DNA from: Orobanche coerulescens
Taxonomy: Eukaryota; Streptophyta; Magnoliopsida; Lamiales; Orobanchaceae
NCBI GenBank assembly: GCA_033398695.1
Contig: CM065817.1
Coordinates: forward strand, 63,972,001 to 64,036,000
Direction: 5' to 3'
DNA: 64,000 nucleotides
Numbering within the stretch: the stretch's first letter is position 1; each line of letters begins with the position of its first letter. The position numbers and the translations under genes are program-made. Shown here piece by piece: positions 20,646 to 30,920 of this stretch. The notes beneath the pieces were generated by a model. It was not told the origin of the DNA. It saw nothing but the letters and a program-made list of their open reading frames with translations, and ran no database searches.

Positions 20646-22376
20646 ATGCCTTTTACAAATCTTCAAACCTACACTGCAACTAGTGGTTGGGAATATCCCC
20701 AAGCCACTGAGGAGGTTCTGATTGAATTTTGCAAAGAATCAGACTTGGCTTTAATCCTCCAGGATAAATGGTTCATGTCACATTTTAAAACAAACATGGA
20801 CCACTTTATCCATTCTACCATGCTCAGCATTTTTGATGGCATTTTTGGAGAGGAGGAGGAGGAGGAAGTTGAAAAGGAGATTAGGATTGAAGAAGTAGAT
20901 GGAGACAATGAAATTATTGATTTGGTGGCTGAAGAAGATGAAGAAGAAAGAAAAACAGAAGAAAATATTCCAGTCGAAAAACAGCCAGAAGATATTGAGA
21001 AGACAGAGGAAGTGGCTGATGAAGGAGATGAAGAAGAAGGAGAGGAGGTAGATCACGAAAAAGATGAAGAAGAAAAGGAGGATGAGGATGATGAAGGAGA
21101 AAAGAAGGAGAAGGATGATAAGAATGATGATGATGATGATAATGATGATGGAGGAGAAGCAGGAGCAGAAATAGAAAATGAAAAGGAAAAAGATGAGGAA
21201 GAAGAAAAAGAAAACTCTGGAGAAAAGGAAGAAGAAGGGAAAGAGGGAGAGAGAGAAGGATACAAGGAGCCAGAACAAGAGCCGGAGCCAGAGCCTACTC
21301 ACGAAGCTGCAGATAGGACTGTGGTACCTGCCCGGTACACCAGCCTAGACACAGAGCTGGCTGAAGACTCCAGGTCAGGGACCCCGGAGAAAACCCACTC
21401 CGACCTACCAGCTGCATACAGGAGCCTGCAGTCTAGTGGTTCCTTTGCAGAAGGATCAGGAGAGCACTCTCCATCAGCTCAGTTATCCCCCACCATGACT
21501 GAGCTGATCAAGCAAATCGTCAGAGATACTATTGGAGAGCTGCTATCAACTCAGGTCACTCCTGACCTTCAGTCAATAAATGCAAAGATAGACACCCTTC
21601 TACAGAGAGAGATTCCTCAGCCCCCTCCCCCTACCAACAACAGAATGCCATTTGGCATGTCTGATTGGATGAGCAGGATGTAACAGCAGTTAACTACCCT
21701 TGTTGATGCTGGCAAAAAGGGGGAAGAGAGAGTTCAGGGGGAAGAGAGAGAAATAAGAAGCAAGAAGAAGCAGGATGTCCCTCAAATTGAAGGACCCTCC
21801 AGTCTGAAGAGAAAGGAAGCTGTGGATCCAAATGACCAGGCTGACCAACCTGAAGGAAAGAGAAGAAGAACTAGAGGTGGTTTTTGACCTACTCTAGAAT
21901 GGGAAGGGAAAGAGCTATGGTTTGTTGAGGATTTCATTCCATTTGAAGCTCTTGAGATGTGGGGAGCTGCTACGAAGAGATTCATCAAAGACTATTACAT
22001 CTGGGAACTACTCCAGGATGATAAACTCTCCCCACAAGAAATTTTCATAAACTTCATGGAAGAAATCCATCCGAAGCTTTGGGCTGTTCTGAAGAAGCAC
22101 GCTAAAGAACAAAATGCTTATCCTATGATTCCCTCATTCAGGGCAGAGGAAGCACCAATCCGTATGGACGGTGAACTTGATGAGTTAGCACTTCAAAGGA
22201 AAATCAAGCTATTGTGTCTTGAGAACAGATTCAGATCCCAGCAAGAACAAGACTTCGCAGCACTTGTTGTGAAGAGAAAATATGGTCTTGCTCCAGTCAA
22301 GATAAGACCAATTGGAGCCAAACCCTTCAAACCTGCCAAGCAGCCTATTCGAAGAGGCAGAGGAAGAGGCAGATGA
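20646..22376 (+). pseudogene. TE3 extra ORF, part 2 (acidic, with RGR tail)
   Basis: One frame is broken by TAA at 21681-21683 and TGA at 21885-21887. The first 70 residues are ordered (FCKESDLALILQDKWFMSHF). Residues about 75-215 are almost only Glu, Asp and Lys, followed by a Pro/Ser stretch and a helical piece (TELIKQIVRDTIGELL). After the stops come FVEDFIPFEALEMWGAATKRF, HPKLWAVLKKHAKEQ and a basic tail ending RRGRGRGR. Part 1 lies in the same frame upstream but other stops separate them. No known enzyme motif was seen; a nucleic-acid or chromatin-binding role is only a guess from composition. Confidence 0.55.
21711..21752 (+). other. Sirevirus-style repeated purine motif
   Basis: Two copies of AGGGGGAAGAGAGAG lie at 21718-21752, preceded by AAAAA. 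Repeated polypurine-tract-like AGGGGGAA blocks upstream of the 3' LTR are a described mark of Sireviruses. Here they lie within the coding frame of the extra ORF, about 850 bp before the LTR, so the match is suggestive only. Confidence 0.45.
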
Positions 22377-22597
22377 CCTTTTAGTTATTTCTTTTACTTG
22401 TAATTTTATTTTCTGTACTTAAAACTTACTTGTAAAATTTCAATAATAAGTCAGAAATTTTATAAACAGTCTGTTGAATGACAATTTCCAGTTGTCTCAA
22501 TATTAGACTGATTTCAGTTTATGTCTCGCACTTAAGTGCAGACTTGGTCATTTGATTTCTTACTTAAAGTTTTGCCATCATCAAAATAGGGGGAATT
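22377..22597 (+). other. TE3 3' untranslated segment with polypurine tract
   Basis: This is a 221-bp AT-rich non-coding stretch. The polypurine tract AAAATAGGGGGAATT (22583-22597) directly precedes the 3' LTR at 22598. Confidence 0.8.
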
Positions 22598-23998
22598 TGT
22601 TAGGAATACTTGTTAGATTTTGATGATGTCATTGATATAAAATCAAAATGTTTATTACTTGGCAAAATGTAAGGAAGAACCAAATGAGTATCTTCCATAG
22701 GCCAAATATGTTAAGTATAAAACTTGGAAAAATGTAAAGAAGAACCAAATGAGTATCTTCTGTAGGCCAAAAATTTGTTAGGCTGAAAAACGGCTAAGTA
22801 CTAAGTACATCTTAGTCCATCAGAGAGGAACAGCCGAGTCCAGTCAGAGTAGCTCTGGTCAACAAAATTTATCAGAGAAGTTTGACTGCATCGCACCCGA
22901 GGTACCTCGGGAAGTCACGACCGTATAAGTCACCAATGAATGCAATGAGAGGACTGTCTGCAGAGATGTTAGCCGCATATCGGCTACTCAAGGCGGCCAG
23001 TACTCAAGTCCACTTCAGCATGCGTTGAAAAGTCAAGTATTACGGAAAGCTCACATGCAACGTGAAGAGACAAATTGGAGTGATTCCCGCAAGAGATATG
23101 ATTTAAATAAATCATCCTGACCCACCTTGAAGACTTTAATCCTTTTATATTCAAAAGATTCGGCGCTCACATGCAGAAGTCTTCACAACGGTCGGAAGAT
23201 AAAATTAAATAATGGGAATCCAGCCTTGCAAACGTTCAGAAAGATTAAACAAAGAAGTCTCCCTCCAACGGACGGATTTGTTCAAAAGAATTGCAACGGC
23301 TACAAGGAAAAAGCTCAGAGATCGTGATCTATATATATCCGAAGATTTGAAACTGAGCAACTACCGGTGCAAACATACATTCAAGCGATCAAAGCAATCA
23401 AGCAATCTAAAGCAATCAATAGCATCGTGAGAAGAGCAGATCTAAAAGTTCATACTTAAGGAAGCTCTTAAGTTGGAGAAGACAAACACTCTTGTCTATA
23501 ATCTTGAGTACGGGGTACTTCACTGGTTGAAGTAAGAGACTGTAAAGGCATCCGAGGATCGAGGATCAAGAGGTGCAAGGCAGTCAAGTGTGTACAACGG
23601 CATGGATTTCCACTGGTTGGAAGCTGTTGTAGTGTGGATTGAATCACTGTAATATTTATCACTGGTTGAAAATTATAGTGAATTCATCTCCAACTGGTTT
23701 GGAGAAAAGTGGATTAGTAGAGGATTACCCCACCTCTGAGACCACTATAATTGCCTGCGTTATTTACTGTTTTACTGCATCATACTTTAAACTGCTGCAT
23801 ACATTTTTAAGTGTTTCATTAAGTTGATTTCTATTCGTCATCAGCTGACTTCCGCACATATCCAAGAACAAACGACTCCAAGTCATTTGTCTAACTATCA
23901 GCTGAAGAAACTCACTCTTCGTGAAAAAGAGTTCAAGAGTTTCAACAAGTCTATTCACCCCCCCTCTAGACTTGTTCCTGGATGACTTGTGACCTACA
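22598..23998 (+). repeat. TE3 3' LTR
   Basis: The 1401-bp LTR is nearly identical to the 5' LTR except for about 22880-23010, where short losses fall mostly on CAG, CTG and CCG sites. It ends GACCTACA, then GAGTT target duplication. Confidence 0.93.
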
Positions 23999-24003
23999 GA
24001 GTT

Positions 24004-24956
24004 CGATTCTTGCGAATCTCGTTCGAAACTACTGTTTCGATTTTCCCGTAAGTCCGTTTAACTTTGTTAGACGTGTTGTGAACTTCGGTTTGGTTATTCG
24101 ATCACGTATCGTGATTTTCGGGCGTTTTGGGCCATTTTGTAATTTCTTAAAAGTTACGGGTATCCGTATCTGTAATTGTTGTCTCGACCCGTTTCTTGGC
24201 CGCGTATGATTAATTATTGCATTATGTTTTCATTTCGGGTCGTTGATGTCGTCCGCGAACTTTTCGTCGTGTTCGTTCCGTACGTTTTCGGAAATCGGGT
24301 CGTCGAGCCCTGGTGGTCGGGTACTGGCCGGACGGTTGCGGGACTGGCCGGACGATTGCGGGCACCGGCCGGACAGGTGCGGCAGGAACCGGCGTAGTGC
24401 ACGCTCATTTGGAAAGGCTGCGCGCTAACCGGCAGGTGTAGCGCACGCTATCGGCTGGCCTAACGCACGCTATCGGGTCTGGGCAGTGGGGTTCTGAGGT
24501 TCTGGACTCGGTCAGGATTGGCAGGTAGCGCACGCTACTGTCGGTCGTAGCGCTCGCTAACCGGCAGGGGTAGCGCACGCTGTCGACCGACTAGCGTACG
24601 TTACCAGGGCGAGCTGTTTAGTCCAGAGGCTACTGGACAGGTCGGCTAGCGCGCGCAGGCTTCCGGCCGTAGCGTACGCTAGCGGGAGTCGGGTCGGCAG
24701 GTTTGGTCGGCAGGTTTGGTCGGTGGTGCCGGGTCGTGCGGGCCCTGGCCGAGAGTACTCGGCCGATACCGGCCGATAGCGCACGCTAATCCGGGAAGGC
24801 TAGCGCACGCTAGTTTCGGCCCAGTATAAATGTGACCGAGCAGTCGCGTTTTCATTCATTTTTCACTTCCTTCCTTCTCCGTCCGCGACTGGCGATTCAT
24901 AGGTGACGAATACATGTTGTTTAACAACAAACCCACGAAGTTTTTGAGTTCATAAC
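24004..24956 (+). repeat. TE2 5' LTR, segment 2
   Basis: It continues the LTR after TE3 (GAGTT at 23999-24003 is the duplicated target). It holds the U3 palindrome array and TATA box. TE4 interrupts it after CATAAC; ATAAC (24952-24956) recurs at 29559-29563. Confidence 0.92.
24395..24830 (+). promoter_or_regulatory. TE2 U3 promoter: palindrome array and TATA box
   Basis: About eleven TAGCG(C/T)(A/G)CGCTA copies or variants lie at 24395, 24439, 24461, 24526, 24548, 24571, 24592, 24647, 24670, 24777 and 24801. The TATA box TATAAA is at 24825-24830, 12 bp after the last copy. The spacers are GC-rich and unrelated to those in TE1. The 3' LTR shows the same at 40617-41013. Confidence 0.75.
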
Positions 24957-26126
24957 TGTTGTTGCCCAAAATATTTATCCGAAGATTAATACTGCTGGAA
25001 GACGGACAACAAACAACAATTTGCGGGAGCACTTCCGAGAGAAAATGAATAAACAAAAGATTTGCCGGGTTTGTTAGGCCCGGGCTTGAATGCTTTCGCG
25101 AGATGTTATTAATACAAATATTCATGGATACAAGTATTAATGTGAGAAATCTAGATACAATGAGTGTAAAAAGACTCTGTTAATCCGGCTCTTGAGCGAA
25201 GCTCGGTGTTCTTCGTCCCTGTCGATCATCTGCTTGATGAGAGAGGCCGAGAGAAGAAGTACCGAATGATAGCTGTTGCCAAGAGTTGGAGATAGCCAAG
25301 TGTTGTGTATTGAATCTGTATGCTGAAATCACGATAATGCAGAGTGTTTAGAGAGTCAGAATCTCGGTCCCTGGACAAGTGCAGGGAGCCGTGTATATAT
25401 AGTGGCAGCCGAGTCTTATCTTCTGGCGGGCGATCGCCTTCCGGTCATTATAATAATGGGGCGATCGTCTGCCGGCCAATATTATAATGGGGCGATCACA
25501 CGGGCTGTCGGGCTAAAGTCCAAGGTAGTGGCTGGCAGTCTACCTAAAGTCCAAAGCTACAGCAGGCAGCCAGCTGGGCGGTCCAATGAGAAGCCAGCAC
25601 GCGTCCGGAGTCACTGTCACATGCGGTCCTACTGACAACTTTCGGCGGGCTTGTCGGCTGGTGGACGGATGCTGACAGGCTATGGTCAACGATCCGTGAA
25701 TTGCGGATCTTGTCTCGGCTCTTGCACATGGTGTCAGTCTTGAGGCTCGGCCTTTGCTGACTGGATGACTATCGGCATGATGCGGTCGTCTCTAGCTGAT
25801 CACTGAGGGTCGGCATTGGCCAGTCGCTGAGGGTCGGCATCGGTCGGTCACCAAGGGTCGGTCGGCAGGTGCCGAGAGATGATCGTCCGCTAGTCGGTCG
25901 CCAGGAGTCGGTCGCCAAGTACCGAGAGACGATCGTATTTGATGTCGATCGCTCGGCACCGGGACTTGTCCTGGGACCTTCGGTTGGCCGATACATCTTG
26001 TCTGCTGGGCTAAGGCTTGGTCGCCTCGTCGCTGGTCGGCAGTTCTGCCTTGGCTGCTCAGCAGTAGCTAGGTCGCCCGATCTCCGAGGCGATCGCCGGT
26101 CGGAGAGTGTAATTCTCGACACAACA
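24957..26126 (-). repeat. TE4 3' LTR (minus strand)
   Basis: The 1170-bp copy runs (minus strand) from TGTTGTGTCGAG at 26126 to GGGCAACAACA at 24957. It has many GGTCGG/CGGTCG and GCGATCG blocks and a TATA-like ATATATA near 25392-25401. The other LTR is nearly identical. Confidence 0.92.
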
Positions 26127-26145
26127 ATTGCCCCCCAGCTTGCTC
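26127..26145 (-). other. TE4 polypurine tract
   Basis: On the minus strand GCAAGCTGGGGGGCAAT directly precedes the LTR start at 26126. Confidence 0.7.
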
Positions 26146-27038
26146 CTATGTTGAAGACATGGGGCGAGGTGGTTCTTGCTGGCGATCGTGTAGGATGAGG
26201 ACGGGCGATCTTGCTGAGCTGACTTATGATTCGGACTTGGGCTATCATGGTCGATTGGCTAGCTATCTTTCGGTCTTATACCTGCAAAAAACAACATTGG
26301 CCGATCCCCCTCGGAAACTTGGTGGTTTCGCATGTTTGAGGAATTGTGCAGAGTCGCGGAATTCGATCGACCGACTCCATGACCGTGTCTTGATGCGCGA
26401 AGACATTGAGTGTCTCGTGACTCACTTTATTATGAGGGTCATCTGTTAGGCTGCGCCTCGCCTCCATTTAAACGAAGGGCGTGCGGTCTCGGTCTAGAGG
26501 AGTCCTTGCGCGGGGCAGCGTCAGATGAATCAACTCCACGCCCGCGGCTTGTTAGCTCTGCTTCCACCTCGGCCCGCCATGGAGATGACGAACCTCGACG
26601 GTGTACGTTGAGACGGGGGTTGTGGCACGTGTCGCATTGTCCGGGTTCACCATGTTAGATGATGATCCTTTGAGGGCGGGCGATCGTGTCCACTGATTAA
26701 TTTTGGAGAGCCCTCAGACTACGCCGGCCTCGTATTTAAACGAAGGGCGGGCGATCTCGGCCGAAAGGGACCTTGCATGGCCGAAGCAGCTGGTTCCATC
26801 GACTACCAGGACCATGGCTTTATGATGTGCGGTGGAGGCGATCGCGAGCCTTAGTCCATCATGTTAAATGGTGGACTGTAGATGGCGAGCGAGTCCTCCG
26901 GGTTGCTGATGATGTAGCGTGATGATCGGCGATCGGGCTAGAAGACTGGCGATCGTCGCTCGGCTGCCGATCGCTTTATTCGTAGGTTGATAACGGCGAT
27001 CGGGCGGGAGATCGTCGTCCGGGCGCCGATCGCGCTGC
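26127..27038 (-). other. TE4 internal non-coding part
   Basis: This is about 0.9 kb between the end of gag and the polypurine tract. No retroelement domain was seen in either strand. GCGATCG-like palindromes are frequent (26182, 26680, 26839, 26930, 26994, 27030 region). Confidence 0.6.
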
Positions 27039-28264
27039 TCACAGGCTAAGAAGAAACCTTTGCCTGGCCAGAAAATCTGCGGCTCTAGCCCGGAAGGCTG
27101 GGTAGGTCGTAGGTTGGTTCTTCGTGAGATGCCTGAACATAGGCGAAAAGCCCTGAAATCCTCCTAGGACCGCGTAGAGGGCGGTCTCATCGCTTACGGG
27201 CTCGCCGTTGAGGATGATCACGTCTACCCGGTCGATGTAGTCCGAGTCGGACTCTTCTCCTCCCTGCTTGATTTGCATCATGCGAAGGGGACCTTCTGGT
27301 CGAGCGACCCTGGTGGCGAAGTACTCTGTGAATACGTGCGCCAGCTGGTTAAAGGAGCCAATGGACCGAGGCGGCAATGAGGTGTACCACCGGTGGGCGA
27401 GGTCGTCCAGCGTCAAAGGGAACATTCAGCACCTGGTCGCGTCAGATGCCCCACACCTGGTCATGTAGATGTTAAACTTGCTCAGGTGTGTTTGGGGGTC
27501 CGATCGCCCCTCGTACAAAGGTGTTTGCGGAGGAGCGATCTTGTTCTTCACGGGGGCGAGCTCGATGTCGATCGCGAGCGGCTCGCTTGGCTCGTCGATC
27601 GTCTTCTTGGCGCCTGCCCTAGATTCCAGGAGCGCCTTCATCTCGTCGAGCTAACGTTGCATCGCAGCTATCGCCGTGGCTCGGTCGCTTGCTGATCGGC
27701 TTTGGGATCGGGAGCCGAGGCGATCGTGTACCGATCTCCGGACTCCGCTGCTGCCGACCTCGGCTATTTGGCAAGGGGAGCCATACGGCTGGTCTGCCTT
27801 CTGGGAGTCGGGTAGGCCGAGCTCCTGGTGACGGACTCAAACTCCGTCGTCTCGTAGCTGGGGCCGGACTGCCCCGGTCGCCAAGACGGGTCACTGCCCA
27901 GGCGATCGAAGACAAAAGTGCCCCGGCTGGCAAGCGCCTCTTCTTGCGGACGAGAGCCTCCTGGCGATCGCTCGGCCAGTAACGCCTTGAGCTTCCGCTT
28001 GGACTTCCGGCGGACGGCCGAGGGGGTGATAGTAGGAGCCGCGTCGAGAGCACTCCGTCGCTCCTGTAGGACGGCCATGACCTCGTCGATCTGTTCCTTG
28101 GTTCGGAGCTGATCGAGCGAGAGGCTTGGGCCGCCGTCCAGGGACGGGATCGAGCGTTTCCGACTGCGGCGGCTACCTTCCACCATCGGCTGTGGCTCGG
28201 GGCCCAGGGCGAGCAGGCGTCGGCGGCCAGCGGCGGCTTTCTTCGACGCGGAGGCGGAAGACAT
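27039..28264 (-). pseudogene. TE4 gag (broken)
   Basis: The start is placed at the ATG at 28264-28262 (MSSASASKKAAAGRRR). A disordered basic N-terminus runs to about 27764, then a frameshift. The conserved part follows: LYEGRSDPQTHLSKFNIYM (27641-27426), a TGA at 27428-27426, and then FPLTLDDLAHRWYTSLPPRSIGSF with the HVFTEYFATRV motif (27425-27039), the core of the Ty3 gag domain. No zinc knuckle was seen after it. The internal stop fits a CGA-to-TGA change. Confidence 0.82.
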
Positions 28265-28372
28265 GATTTCTGAAGGATTTGTTTGAAGCACAGTGAGTGT
28301 CACTTCAAGTATATGCCCCGAGAACAGTGAGTGTTCTTCGAGATGGTAGGAATAAAAATTTGAGGGTTAGAT

Positions 28373-28390
28373 GCCCTTCCTCTAACGCCA
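28373..28390 (-). other. TE4 primer-binding site
   Basis: On the minus strand TGGCGTTAGAGGAAGGGC starts two bases after the LTR end. TGG at this place marks a tRNA primer site, but it is not the initiator-Met type of the other elements and I did not identify the tRNA. Confidence 0.65.
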
Positions 28391-28392
28391 AT

Positions 28393-29558
28393 TGTTGTTG
28401 CCCAAAATATTTATCCGAAGATTAATACTGCTGGAAGACGAACAACAAACAACAATTTGCGGGAGCACTTCCGAGAGAAAATGAATAAACACAAGATTTG
28501 CCGGGTTTGTTAGGCCCGGGATTGAATGCTCTCGCGAGATATTATTAATACAAATATTCGTGGATACAAGTATTAATGTGAGAAATCTAGATACAATGAG
28601 TGTAAAAAGACTCTGTTAATCCGGCTCTTGAGCGAAGCTCGGTGTTCTTCGTCCCTGCCGATCGTCTGCTTGATGAGAGAGGCCGAGAGAAGAAGTACCG
28701 AATGATAGCTATTTCCAAGAGTTGGAGATAGCCAAGTGCTGTGTATTGAATCTGTATGCTGAAATCGCGATAATGCAGAGTGTTTAGAGAGTCAGAATCT
28801 CGGTCCCTGGACAAGTGCAGGGAGCCGTGTATATATAGTGGCAGCCGAGTCTTGTCTTCTGGCGGGCGATCGCCTTCCGGCTATTATAATAATGGGGCGA
28901 TCGTCTGCTGGCCAATATTATAATGGGGTGATCACACGGGCTGTCGGGCTAAAGTCCAAGGTAGTGGCTGGCAGTCTGCCTAAAGTCCAAAGCTACAGCA
29001 GGCAGCCAGCTGGGCGGTCCAATGAGGAGCCAGCACGCGTCCGGAGTCACTGTCACATGCGGTCCTACTGACAACATTCGGCGGGCTTGTCGGCTGGTGG
29101 ACGGATGCTGACAGGCTATGGTCAACGATCCGTGAATTGCGGATCTTGTCTCGGCTCTTGCACGTGGTGTCAGTCTTGAGGCTCGGCCTTTGCTAACTGG
29201 ATGACTATCGGCATGATGCGGTCGTCTCTAGATGGTCACTGAGGGTCGGCATTGGCCAGTCGCTGAGGGTCGGCATCGGTCAGTCACCAAGGGTCGGTCG
29301 GCAGGTGCCGAGAAATGATCGTCCGCTAGTCGGTCGCCAGGAGTCGGTCGCCAAGTACCGAGAGACGATCGTATTTGATGTCGATCGCTCGGCACCGAAA
29401 CTTGTCCTGGGACCTTCGGTTGGCCGATACATCTTGTCTACTGGGCTAAGGCTTGGTCATTGGTCAGTCGGCGATTCTGTCTTAGGCTTTCGGCAGTGGC
29501 TAGGTCGCCCGATCTCCGAGGCGATCACCGGTCGGAGAGTGTAATTCTCGACACAACA
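28393..29558 (-). repeat. TE4 5' LTR (minus strand)
   Basis: The 1166-bp copy has a TATA-like ATATATA (28830-28837), the promoter position on the minus strand. It differs from the other LTR by scattered substitutions and a short loss near 29455. Confidence 0.92.
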
Positions 29559-30513
29559 ATAACATCAATCAATCATCCGTTATCATCCTTTGATCCAGCG
29601 AATCAAGGTAATCTTCCTTAGAACCCTAATTTCGTGAATTTGGGGGTTTTTGCATTTTTGTCCGATTCGTTCCATGTTGTTGATTAATTGATGATGGGTA
29701 TGATTAATCTTGGTATTATTCTTGTGTTTAACATCATTTAATCCATTGTTCTTCGTCGAATCGAAGTATATTTCTTGATTTCCTTCGAATCGACTTTTTG
29801 GGAGATTTGCTCTCGATCTCGTTTTTCATCCGTTTTTGATGGATCGATTATGGTTAAATGATGTTGTTAAACATATTATATGGATTGTATATCCTTATTT
29901 CAACTTGGAATTCCATTTTCGTGTTTTGTCGGGACGAATCGTGTTCTTGGCCGTTTTGGGGAAAACACTTGAACATTCGTCGTTCGTTCATTGAATTCAA
30001 CGGCTTTGAGTCATTCTATGGAATTCATTTTCATTGTTGTTATTGTCCTCCGTAGTTTATTATCACGAGTTGGCGATCGGTGGAGTCGGCGGGTTCGTAG
30101 TCGGTTCGTGTCAACCTATTTCGGTCGATTCTCCGCGTTGTTCTTATTCGAGGCAAGTACCTTGCCCATACTATTCCTGTTTTATGGATACGATAATTAG
30201 TGATCGTCTAAATGTGGTTGTTTGGTCGTTTGAATTGAACTTTCAAAAGATGCAGTTTTGCCTTGTTAAAGGCTTGTTTTCAAAACGTGGGTGTTTTGGT
30301 GAATGGTGTGGTTTGTGAATGACTATGTGAATTCTATGGATATGTTTGGTGTTGATGTGGCACTTGATATTGCGTGTGTTCGTATATGGCTTTATTTCGG
30401 TGCGGTGTGGTTTGACGTGGTGTTTTGTTAAGTGTTTGATGCCTCCGAGTGAATTGTTTGGATATCTTTGTTGTATGGTGCTATATATGTGATTGTGTGG
30501 ATGTGGGCGGGGC

Positions 30514-30734
30514 CTACGGTGGCATATGGCACGCGATCATGTGGCCAGGATGCAACAAGCGATTGATCCAACCGTGAGAGCCTAAGAAAAACTACGGTGG
30601 CACATGGCATGTGATCATGTGGCCAGGATGCAACAAGTGATTCATCCAACCGTGAGCACCAATGTTAATCTACGGTGGCACATGGCATGTGATCATGTGG
30701 CGAGGATGCAACAAGTGATTGATCCAACCGTGAG
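30514..30734 (+). repeat. 78-bp tandem triplication in TE2 LTR
   Basis: Three copies start with CTACGGTGGCA at 30514, 30592 and 30670, each with GTGATCATGTGGCCAGGATG and ending near ATCCAACCGTGAG. The same triplet occurs at 42088-42308 in the 3' LTR. Confidence 0.88.
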
Positions 30735-30737
30735 ATG

Positions 30738-30920
30738 TTGTGATTTGTTTAGCTAGCCAGCTCGCGAGGGTCCTTCGAGGCCTCGGGCGGGATCTATGGT
30801 ATTACCCTGTTCCCAATGCGATGCATGTGTGTGATTTGTTTCGCTAGCCAGCTCGGGAGGGTCCTTCGAGGCCTCGGGTGGGATTTGTGGCTTCGTCCCG
30901 GTCCTAGGCGATGCGCGTGC
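30738..30920 (+). repeat. About 90-bp tandem duplication in TE2 LTR
   Basis: Two copies of GATTTGTTT(A/C)GCTAGCC followed by GGGTCCTTCGAGGCCTCGG lie one after the other. The second carries substitutions. The 3' LTR has both at about 42312-42500. Confidence 0.8.

Larger units (their letters stand above)
11942..23998 (+). mobile_element. TE3: Ty1/copia element of Sirevirus type
   Basis: This 12.06-kb element begins TGTTAGGAATAC and ends GACCTACA, flanked by the target duplication GAGTT (11937-11941 and 23999-24003). LTRs of about 1.4 kb enclose an initiator-Met primer site, gag, protease, integrase, reverse transcriptase and RNase H (copia order). More than 3 kb of extra coding sequence lies between RNase H and the 3' LTR. 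The large gag with coiled coil, the extra 3' ORF and the purine-rich AGGGGGAA repeats point to the Sirevirus (SIRE/Maximus) lineage. The two LTRs are nearly identical outside one disturbed patch, so insertion is recent. Confidence 0.92.
24957..29558 (-). mobile_element. TE4: gag-only LTR retrotransposon (TR-GAG type)
   Basis: This 4602-bp element has TG...CA ends and target duplication ATAAC (24952-24956 and 29559-29563). LTRs of 1170 and 1166 bp flank a 2266-bp internal region read on the minus strand. That region holds a primer-like site, a gag of Ty3 type, and a polypurine tract, but no protease, reverse transcriptase or integrase. Elements with LTRs and only gag are known in plants as TR-GAG. 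The gag sequence resembles the Tat/Athila-type plant gypsy lineages. Confidence 0.88.

Noticed and set aside
20778..21302. Minus-strand frame rich in Phe, Ile, Ser and Leu that looks like many membrane segments
   Set aside because: It is the mirror of the Glu/Asp/Lys-rich codons of the TE3 extra ORF (GAA/GAT runs read backwards).
27619..28053. 144-codon minus-strand frame in TE4
   Set aside because: It overlaps the gag region in a different frame, is low-complexity Arg/Ser/Pro, and lacks gag motifs; the true gag blocks lie in the neighbouring frames.
30514..30734. The 78-bp triplication as a set of tRNA or small RNA genes
   Set aside because: The units show no cloverleaf or internal promoter boxes; they are a simple tandem repeat within the TE2 LTR.
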